Below, in pieces: positions 34,547 to 40,430 of a stretch of DNA of 53,065 nt. Within the stretch, counting starts at the first letter, position 1, and every line of letters begins with the position of its first letter. This DNA is from SXRF01 sp964624555 (GTDB lineage: Bacteria; Pseudomonadota; Alphaproteobacteria; Rickettsiales; SXRF01). Made by a program: the position numbers and the translations under genes. Location: NCBI GenBank assembly GCA_964624555.1, contig CAZUXB010000011.1, positions 1-53,065 of the forward strand, given 5' to 3'. The notes beneath the pieces were generated by a model that ran no database searches, was not told where the DNA came from, and saw only the letters and a program-made list of their open reading frames with translations.

Positions 34547-35239
34547 ATGTTTGAGGTGCGTCGGTCCGCTGACCGTGGCTATGCCGATCATGGCTGGCTC
34601 AAAGCCAGGCATAGTTTTTCCTTTGCCAATTATTATGACCCGAAATTCATGGGGTTTCGTGCGTTGCGGGTGATAAATGAAGACCGCATAGCTGGAGGGC
34701 AAGGCTTTGGAACACATCCGCACAAGGATATGGAGATACTGACCTATATACTGGGTGGTGAGCTTGCCCACAAAGACTCCATGGGCAACGGCCGCACCAT
34801 AAAACCTGGTGAAGTGCAGGGCATGAGTGCGGGAACAGGTATCACCCATAGTGAATTCAACGCGCTAAAGGATAAAGACACCCATCTTTTACAGATATGG
34901 ATACAGCCGCACACTAAGGATGTTAAGCCATCCTACAGTGAGTGGCTGCCCAATGGTGAAAAGAACAAATGGCAATTAACCGCGAGCGCAGATGGCAAAG
35001 ACGGCAGCATAATTATCCATCAGGATGCCAAAATGTTTGTAGTAGTGGTTGATAAGGAAATAAAACTTCCGGTGGAGATTACACCTGAGCGTTTTGGCTG
35101 GCTCCAGATTGCTAAAGGTTCGGCAAAAGTTGGTGATACGACACTTGCGCAGGGCGATGGGCTGGCTTTTTCCGATGATGCCGTGAAAGAGCTTGCAGTA
35201 ACTTCTGGCAGTGAAATTTTATTATTCGATTTGGCTTAG
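34547..35239 (+). CDS. Pirin-family cupin protein (YhhW-like)
   Basis: A 230-residue two-domain cupin. The metal-site motif is GFGTHPHKDMEILTYILGG with a later GTGITHSEFN, giving three His and a Glu. N-terminal RRSADRGYADHGWLKARHSF and NYYDPKFMGFRALRVINEDR are typical of pirins of the YhhW branch, some of which have quercetin 2,3-dioxygenase activity. The biological substrate is unknown. A strong AGGAGGAGA ribosome site precedes the ATG. It is co-transcribed with dps. Confidence 0.9.
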   Translation: MFEVRRSADRGYADHGWLKARHSFSFANYYDPKFMGFRALRVINEDRIAGGQGFGTHPHKDMEILTYILGGELAHKDSMGNGRTIKPGEVQGMSAGTGITHSEFNALKDKDTHLLQIWIQPHTKDVKPSYSEWLPNGEKNKWQLTASADGKDGSIIIHQDAKMFVVVVDKEIKLPVEITPERFGWLQIAKGSAKVGDTTLAQGDGLAFSDDAVKELAVTSGSEILLFDLA

Positions 35240-35592
35240 GGCGTGTGCCTCCTGAGCGCAAGTTTTAAAGCTGGAGCGAAGCGACTAGCACCATTGAGGT
35301 GCGCAGCCTTAGTGGCGCTTGAACGTCACTTAAAAATAATTCTGTCAGATAGCCTATAAGCCGGGTTTTGTACTCGTTAAAGCGATGACCATTCATCTAG
35401 GCTGGTAATTACTTACCAGCTCGTGCGACCTACCCGGATGGTTATGTGGGCAGCACCACACCATCCCTATTTGGTCTTGCTCCCAGTGGGGTTTGCCCTG
35501 CCACTGCTGTTACCAGCAGCGCGGTGCGCTCTTACTTTAAGCTTCCGGCCAGAATTTAAATCCCAGCCTCCCGCCGCACCTTTTCACCCTTA

Positions 35593-35619
35593 CCCCACCA
35601 GTTCAGCGAACTGGTGGGG
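35593..35619. repeat. Palindrome in the P12-like arm of RNase P RNA
   Basis: CCCCACCAGTTC pairs with GAACTGGTGGGG around a 3-nt loop. Its 23-base core differs from that at 35705-35731 only in the loop. Confidence 0.85.
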
Positions 35620-35704
35620 CGGTATATTCTCTGTGGCACTTTCCCTAAGGTCACCCCCGCCGGGTATTACCCGGCACTGTGCTGCATGGAGCCCGGACTT
35701 TCCT

Positions 35705-35731
35705 CTCCACCAGTTCCGCGAACTGGTGGAG
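35705..35731. repeat. Palindrome in the P3-like arm of RNase P RNA
   Basis: CTCCACCAGTTC pairs with GAACTGGTGGAG around a 3-nt loop. The same ten-base-pair stem core as at 35593-35619 appears in a second helix of the same RNA. Confidence 0.85.
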
Positions 35732-35763
35732 CAGTCATCCAGCTATCTGACAGAAAGGTAATT

Positions 35764-36420
35764 CTACATCATGGCCAGGAGGGCGGCAAGAAGCTTTCCG
35801 CATTCATCATCCCATTTACCGCTTAAATTATCTGGGCGGAAATGGCGCTGGAAAGCGGTTATAGCCGCAGGTAAGTTGCTGATATCATAGCCGAATTGCT
35901 CTAGGGCGGAGGCTGAAACGTAAGTTTCTGTGGGAGTAGGGAACAGGCCGATGCCGTTTTTAGCCAGCAACTTCCAGTCGAACAGTTCGCCGGGGTCTTG
36001 TTTGCGGGTAGGGGCGACATCGCTATGGCCGACCACATTGCGGTCGGGTATTTCGTAGAGGCCTAATATGGCTTTGCATAGTTTTATGCCCGCTGCCATT
36101 TGTATCTCAGGGAAGGGGACGTAGCCAAAATCATGGCCGGTATTGACGATCTCAATACCGATGGAACGCTGGTTGATGTTGGTCTTCGCGTTCCATGAAC
36201 TTACACCGGCGTGCCATGCGCGGTCATTCTCATTGACCAGTTGATAGATAGTTCCGTCCAACTCGACCATGTAGTGTGCGCTGACTTTGGCGGTTGCATC
36301 ACAAAGCCGATCCAGCGCCGCTGCACCCGACTTCATACCGGTATAATGCAGCACCAGCATGTCGATGGCTTGCCCTTCGCGACTGTCAAAATTAGGTGAT
36401 GGTTTCTGGATTGTTTTCAT
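35764..36420 (-). CDS. N-acetylmuramoyl-L-alanine amidase, AmpD-like
   Basis: A 218-residue Zn amidase (Amidase_2) that cuts the bond between MurNAc and L-Ala, probably in recycling of anhydro-muropeptides. Zn ligands are His25 (VLHYTG), and the His and Asp of VVGHSDVAPTRKQDPG. SAHYMVELDGTIYQLV and NQRSIGIEIVNTG are family blocks. The C-terminal 55 residues look like a small peptidoglycan-binding-type helical domain. No signal peptide is seen, which argues for a cytosolic AmpD role over a secreted AmiD. Its start touches the stop of the next upstream gene (TAAATG). Confidence 0.9.
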   Translation of the reverse strand: MKTIQKPSPNFDSREGQAIDMLVLHYTGMKSGAAALDRLCDATAKVSAHYMVELDGTIYQLVNENDRAWHAGVSSWNAKTNINQRSIGIEIVNTGHDFGYVPFPEIQMAAGIKLCKAILGLYEIPDRNVVGHSDVAPTRKQDPGELFDWKLLAKNGIGLFPTPTETYVSASALEQFGYDISNLPAAITAFQRHFRPDNLSGKWDDECGKLLAALLAMM

Positions 36421-36753
36421 TTAAGGCCCTTCATAATACGGCCCATCGACATTTACCAACATATTATTCTTATCAAATATTAAATTCAGGCTTCCGATGC
36501 CTATGGAGTTTTCCGAAGGTTTATCGAAATATTCGCCTTCTTTGAAATTTTGATGGATGATAGCAAATATCTGGTCTTTGCTGAGCTTGCCAACGAAAAT
36601 TTTTTTCATTATTTCAGTATTTTTCCTGCCTTCTGTATTGCTGAAATTACGCTCTTCTTTAGCGGAATTATAGCCATCCAATAAAATTGCGGAAACGAAT
36701 ATAAGTAACAAATTTAAAATAATAGATAGAATAAATAGCTTTTTGCTAGGCAT
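36421..36753 (-). CDS. Small membrane-anchored hypothetical protein
   Basis: A 110-residue protein with an N-terminal hydrophobic anchor or uncleaved signal (LFILSIILNLLLIFVSAILL). A charged linker follows, then a domain of about 55 residues (GKLSKDQIFAIIHQNF to VNVDGPYYEGP). That domain's shape, a helix then strands ending in a short tail, recalls small BamE-like periplasmic domains, but I cannot assign it. It lies between the TerB/J gene (TAATG overlap) and the amidase (adjacent stop and start), so all three are translated together. Confidence 0.7.
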   Translation of the reverse strand: MPSKKLFILSIILNLLLIFVSAILLDGYNSAKEERNFSNTEGRKNTEIMKKIFVGKLSKDQIFAIIHQNFKEGEYFDKPSENSIGIGSLNLIFDKNNMLVNVDGPYYEGP

Positions 36754-37529
36754 TACGCGGCTTTCCGGGTTAGGGTGCGGTAGGCTTGGGAAATTTCCGA
36801 TGACTTAAGCGTGAGCAACATCTGCACTTCCGGGGAAACTTTTGTCTGGGCATAACGGTCCGGGTGGTAGCGGTTCATAAGTTTAAGGTATTGCTGTTTG
36901 ATGATGTTTTTGGGACTGCGTCTCTCCACGCCAAGCACCACATGCGGGGCGAGCGGGCGGCTGTAACGTTCATGAAGGGCGCTATACTCGGCTGGGCTTA
37001 AGCCAAGGCTATGGGCTATTTTGGCAAGCAGGCGCTCCTCCTCGCGCGATAGCGGTTTGTCGGCAACGGCGATGCGAAAGAGGCGGTCAACCAGCGAAAT
37101 AAACAGGTCGATCTGGCCCGGGAAAAGATATTTTATCTGCTGCACATGGCTGGTTGGTGAATTTTGGCTCTGGCAGGCAAGCAGGAATAGCTGGCGTATT
37201 TTTCCGCACATGCCGCCAGTAAGGGGGAAGGCATCGCGGAAAGCCAGATATTCTTCTTTTGAGACAGTTCCGTCAGCGCGGGCTACCATAGCTGAAAGGG
37301 AAATAGCAGCAAAAGTAAAGGAAATATGCTTGAACGGTGCTTCCTTAGGGGTGATATTTTCCATGGCTTCTTCAGGTAGGGGAGGTATATCGGTCGTATC
37401 CCCGGCAGAAAATATGTAGCGCAGGGCCACAACCCCACGCATAGGCAAATGGGCGATATCAACAATCCAGCCAGTACCTGGTACTCGGTACTCGGTACTC
37501 GGTTTAGGTAATTTTTTTAGGTTTACCAT
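36753..37529 (-). CDS. TerB-like and J-domain protein (DjlA-like, soluble)
   Basis: A 258-residue protein. The central TerB/DjlA-type helical domain covers residues about 70-170 (DGTVSKEEYLAFRDAFPL and later AVADKPLSREEERLLAKIAHSLGLSPAEY). A C-terminal J domain carries HPD near residue 219 (LMNRYHPDRYAQ), so it should recruit a DnaK-type chaperone. DjlA proper has an N-terminal membrane helix, which is missing here. Residues 9-19 (KPSTEYRVPGT) are coded by GTACTCG heptads of a palindromic repeat that straddles the start codon. It heads a three-gene operon with a membrane protein and an AmpD-like amidase. Confidence 0.82.
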   Translation of the reverse strand: MVNLKKLPKPSTEYRVPGTGWIVDIAHLPMRGVVALRYIFSAGDTTDIPPLPEEAMENITPKEAPFKHISFTFAAISLSAMVARADGTVSKEEYLAFRDAFPLTGGMCGKIRQLFLLACQSQNSPTSHVQQIKYLFPGQIDLFISLVDRLFRIAVADKPLSREEERLLAKIAHSLGLSPAEYSALHERYSRPLAPHVVLGVERRSPKNIIKQQYLKLMNRYHPDRYAQTKVSPEVQMLLTLKSSEISQAYRTLTRKAA

Positions 37530-37586
37530 AGTCCAGCCTTATATAAAACGGTACTTACCGAGTACCAGTTACGCATCACCGAGTAC
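37474..37586. repeat. GTACTCG heptad inverted repeat straddling the TerB/J gene start
   Basis: Left arm 37474-37505 (three perfect GTACTCG units after one variant) lies in codons of the gene. The right arm, about 37549-37586, holds diverged inverted units in its leader. The start codon at 37529 and its ribosome site lie in the loop. Confidence 0.8.
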
Positions 37587-37590
37587 CGCT

Positions 37591-37911
37591 TTATTCCCCT
37601 GTAATCTGTCGGTGCGCTATTGGCAGCAAGCGTTCCATTTCGGCATTTATTTCTGCCTCGGTCACTTGTATTTCGGCATTGAAAAAATCCTTAAGCAGCT
37701 TGCTTACGATGTCGTCGTTACCAACCGCTTCAAAATCAACCAGAACCAGATCCTTGGCGTATTGCTCCGCGGATTCACCTGTTTTTCCTAGTTTTTCCGC
37801 AGCCCAGAGGCCGAGAAGCTTGTTACGTCTGGCATTGGTTTTGAAGGCCAACTCTTCATCATGGGCGTATTTGCGTTCAAAACTCTTCTCACGGTCATCA
37901 AAACTGGTCAT
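37591..37911 (-). CDS. DUF1476 protein, F1Fo-ATPase zeta-type inhibitor
   Basis: A 106-residue helical protein of the DUF1476 family, known in alphaproteobacteria as the zeta inhibitor of F1Fo-ATPase (Paracoccus). The family start MTSFDDREKSFERKYAHDEE, the RRNKLLGLWAAEKLG segment and the C-terminal ITEAEINAEM-like helix are all present. It probably blocks ATP hydrolysis at low energy. This gene supports the alphaproteobacterial assignment. It is next to purC (divergent), as is common in the class. Confidence 0.9.
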   Translation of the reverse strand: MTSFDDREKSFERKYAHDEELAFKTNARRNKLLGLWAAEKLGKTGESAEQYAKDLVLVDFEAVGNDDIVSKLLKDFFNAEIQVTEAEINAEMERLLPIAHRQITGE

Positions 37912-38046
37912 TCAAACTCCTATTGTAACTATTGATAATAAGGCCTATATAAACCATTCCGTTATACACCGCAAGTATTGCAGTTATTAAAAAAATCGTC
38001 TAAATAGTACCAGATTATGACCAATAAAAAACGAAAGATATATACA

Positions 38047-38943
38047 ATGGCACCACGCAAACCGATCTATGAAGGTAAGGCTAAACAGCTTTTTGAGGGG
38101 CCGGAGCCGGGAACACTTATCCAGCATTTCAAGGATGATGCCACCGCTTTCAATAACGAAAAGAAGGGCACCATAAGTGGCAAGGGCGTGCTTAATAACC
38201 GTATTTCCGAATATCTCATGTTGCGCCTGCATGATATGGGAATTCCTACCCATTTCATTCGTTCACTGAATATGCGTGAACAGTTGATCAAAGCGGTGCA
38301 GATCGTGCCGTTGGAAGTTATCGTGCGTAACTATGCGGCGGGGAGCTTTTCCAAGCGCTTCAACGTGCAGGAAGGCAAGGTGCTTGGCCACCCGCTGATC
38401 GAATATTGCTACAAGAACGATGCGCTCGGTGACCCATTTGTTACAGAAGAACATATTTTTGCGTTCAACTGGTGCACTCCGCATGAGATGGATGAGATAC
38501 GTATGTACGCCTTCCGCATAAATGATTTTCTCTCCGGTCTTTTTGCCGGTATCGGTATCCGCCTTGTCGATTTCAAACTAGAATTCGGCAGGCTCTACGA
38601 AAATGAGCGCGAGATGATAATACTTGCCGATGAAATAAGCCCCGATAACTGCCGCCTGTGGGATACCAAATCGGGCAAAAAGCTCGATAAAGATCGCTTC
38701 CGCCAGGACTTGGGACAAATTGAGGATGCGTACCGTGAAGTGGCGCGCCGCCTTGGTGTGTTGCCCAATGAAACCCAGGAAAGCAGCTATGTTATTGAGG
38801 TCAATGCCAAGATCCCAGCCAAGCGTAAGAGTAAGGCAGTAAGCAAGGCCGATGGTAAGAAGGCGATAGCAAAACTTATTGCTAAAAAAGATGCATCGGC
38901 AAAGAAAAAACCAAGCAAACCAACTAAGACGAAGAAGAAATAA
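38047..38943 (+). CDS. purC: SAICAR synthase with Lys-rich C-terminal tail
   Basis: Phosphoribosylaminoimidazole-succinocarboxamide synthase, joining CAIR and aspartate in purine synthesis. Family blocks are PIYEGKAKQLFEGPEPGTL, HFKDDATAFNNEKKG, VPLEVIVRNYAAGSF, LVDFKLEFG and LADEISPDNCRLWD. I chose the ATG at 38047 because homologues begin a few residues before PIYEGKAK; an upstream ATG at 38017 would add MTNKKRKIYT. After the normal end (SYVIEVNAKI) the protein carries about 45 extra residues, mostly Lys, Ala and Ser, that look disordered and basic. purS and purQ follow. Confidence 0.93.
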   Translation: MAPRKPIYEGKAKQLFEGPEPGTLIQHFKDDATAFNNEKKGTISGKGVLNNRISEYLMLRLHDMGIPTHFIRSLNMREQLIKAVQIVPLEVIVRNYAAGSFSKRFNVQEGKVLGHPLIEYCYKNDALGDPFVTEEHIFAFNWCTPHEMDEIRMYAFRINDFLSGLFAGIGIRLVDFKLEFGRLYENEREMIILADEISPDNCRLWDTKSGKKLDKDRFRQDLGQIEDAYREVARRLGVLPNETQESSYVIEVNAKIPAKRKSKAVSKADGKKAIAKLIAKKDASAKKKPSKPTKTKKK

Positions 38944-38951
38944 TATTAACT

Positions 38952-39028
38952 GTACTCCGTACTCGGTGCCTGGTACTCGGTAAGAAAGAGTGCTAAACTG
39001 AGTACCGAGTACCAATAACCGAGTACCG
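38952..39028. repeat. GTACTCG heptad inverted repeat before purS
   Basis: Left arm 38952-38982 and right arm 39000-39028 each contain four or five 7-nt units in matching order, with the third unit diverged in both. It fills the purC-purS spacer and ends three bases before the purS ATG. The core unit is the same as at 37474-37586. Confidence 0.85.
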
Positions 39029-39031
39029 AAT

Positions 39032-39274
39032 ATGAAAGCAAAAATACATGTAACACTTAAAAACGACGCTCTCGACCCGCACGGGCGGGCGATAACCGGA
39101 GCGCTGCATAATATGGGGCACGCGGATGTTGAGGACGTAAGCCAGGGCAAATATTTTGAAGTAAAACTCGCCAGCAAAGACAAGGAAGAAGCTAAAAAGA
39201 CTCTGGATAAAATTTGCTCCGGGTTGCTCGCTAATACCGTGGTTGAGAATTATAAATATGAGCTGGTTGAGTAA
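39032..39274 (+). CDS. purS: FGAM synthase subunit PurS
   Basis: An 80-residue PurS, the small subunit that bridges PurQ and PurL in formylglycinamidine synthesis. The pattern KIHVTLKNDALDPHGRAITG, LHNMGHADVEDVSQGKYFEV and LANTVVENYKYEL is typical. The ATG comes straight after a GTACTCG palindrome, and no ribosome site is evident. The stop TAA directly abuts the purQ ATG. Confidence 0.95.
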   Translation: MKAKIHVTLKNDALDPHGRAITGALHNMGHADVEDVSQGKYFEVKLASKDKEEAKKTLDKICSGLLANTVVENYKYELVE

Positions 39275-39955
39275 ATGAAATCCGCAGTTATCGTTTTCCC
39301 GGGTTCCAATTGCGACCGCGATGGTCAGACGGTGCTGGCGGCGACTGGCCTGAAGCCGACCATGGTGTGGCATGGCGATTCGAGCCTGCCGGATGTTGAC
39401 CTCGTATTCGTGCCCGGTGGATTTTCCTATGGTGATTATTTGCGCAGTGGGGCGATGGCGGCGAAGTCGCCGATCATGCGCGAAGTGATAGCCCATGCGA
39501 ACAAGGGCAAATATGTGCTCGGTGTATGTAACGGTTTTCAGGTAATTACCGAAGCTGGTCTGCTGCCGGGAATATTACTGCGTAACAGCAAACTTAAATT
39601 TGTGTGCAAGAATGTGAATTTGCGGGTAGAAAACACTAAAACAGTGTTCACCTCTAAATATAATAAAGGGCAGGTGATAACAGTTCCGGTGGCGCATCAT
39701 GACGGCAATTACTTCGCTGACCACCGCACACTTGGCAATCTTCAGGATAATGAGCAGATTATTTTCCGTTATTGCAATGAAAAAGGTGAGGTGAACGCAG
39801 AGAGCAATCCTAATGGTTCGCTGCTGAATATTGCCGGAATCTGTAACGAAAAACGCAATGTGCTGGGCATGATGCCGCACCCGGAACGCTGCGCGGAAAT
39901 GCTGCTCGGCGGCGCGGATGGACTCGGAGTTTTTGCGTCACTACTTGCAGCGTAA
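39275..39955 (+). CDS. purQ: FGAM synthase glutaminase subunit PurQ
   Basis: A 226-residue class I glutaminase that supplies ammonia to PurL. The nucleophile is Cys85 in VLGVCNGFQVITEAGLLPG, and the His and Glu are in MMPHPERCAE. FPGSNCDRDGQT and FVPGGFSYGDYLRSGAMA are family blocks. It pairs with purS immediately upstream. purL is not in the window, so the enzyme is split across loci. hscB follows 7 bases later on the same strand. Confidence 0.95.
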   Translation: MKSAVIVFPGSNCDRDGQTVLAATGLKPTMVWHGDSSLPDVDLVFVPGGFSYGDYLRSGAMAAKSPIMREVIAHANKGKYVLGVCNGFQVITEAGLLPGILLRNSKLKFVCKNVNLRVENTKTVFTSKYNKGQVITVPVAHHDGNYFADHRTLGNLQDNEQIIFRYCNEKGEVNAESNPNGSLLNIAGICNEKRNVLGMMPHPERCAEMLLGGADGLGVFASLLAA

Positions 39956-39962
39956 TGCGCTT

Positions 39963-40430
39963 ATGGATTATTTTTACCTAATCAATATTCCCGCCTCCTT
40001 CGATATCGACCTTGGCACGCTGGAGATAGAGTATTTCAAGGCACAACGGCAGTATCACCCGGATAAATTTGTCGGTAAATCGGCCGATAAACGCAATGAA
40101 GCGTTGCATAAATCCATGGATATAAATGAAGCGTACGATGTGCTGAAAAATCCGCTTAAACGCGCGCAGCATCTGCTGGAGCGGCAGGGGATAATCGTGG
40201 GCACGGATGCCGATACGGTAAAACCAAATAATGATGTGCTTATGGAAATAATGGAGCTGCGCGAGAATGAACCGACCCGCGATATGCTGGAAGTGCTGGT
40301 GGCAAAATCGCAAATGGCGGTTGCCGAACACTATAAAAACTCTAAGTTCATGGAAATGGCACAGGAAGTTATACGGTTGGGCTATTTGAGCAAGATACTT
40401 GATGAAAAGAAACGTATAGTAAAAGTATGA
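39963..40430 (+). CDS. hscB: Fe-S assembly co-chaperone HscB
   Basis: A 155-residue J-protein that delivers the IscU scaffold to HscA. The J domain is at 1-70 with HPD at residues 32-34 (QYHPDKFVG), and DINEAYDVLKNPLKRAQHLL. The C-terminal three-helix IscU-binding domain has LMEIMELRE. The ATG at 39963 was chosen because the J domain starts directly after it (DYFYLINIP). An upstream ATG at 39918 would overlap purQ by 38 bases. Its end overlaps hscA (ATGA). Confidence 0.93.
   Translation: MDYFYLINIPASFDIDLGTLEIEYFKAQRQYHPDKFVGKSADKRNEALHKSMDINEAYDVLKNPLKRAQHLLERQGIIVGTDADTVKPNNDVLMEIMELRENEPTRDMLEVLVAKSQMAVAEHYKNSKFMEMAQEVIRLGYLSKILDEKKRIVKV

Larger units (their letters stand above)
35343..35753 (-). 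ncRNA. rnpB: RNase P RNA, bacterial type A
   Basis: The RNA component of RNase P, which trims tRNA 5' ends. On the minus strand, the 5' end near 35753 reads CTGTCAGATAGC and pairs with the 3' end TAGGCTATCTGACAG near 35343 (helix P1). Conserved parts are GAGGAAAGTCCGGGCTCCA after P3, the CRIV-like CACAGAG region, GGTAAGGGTGAAAAGGTG, and the ACCCGGCTTATAGG end. The P3-like arm (35705-35731) and the P12-like arm (35593-35619) end in the same palindrome. Ends are accurate to a few bases. Confidence 0.93.

Noticed and set aside
35423..35826. Plus-strand frames between pirin and the amidase
   Set aside because: The stretch is the RNase P RNA gene on the minus strand; the frames are chance readings of structured RNA.
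38578..39183. A 201-residue minus-strand frame over purC-purS with hydrophobic stretches
   Set aside because: It is antisense to two well-supported genes, and its STLSYRVPGTEYGV part is just the GTACTCG repeat read in another frame.
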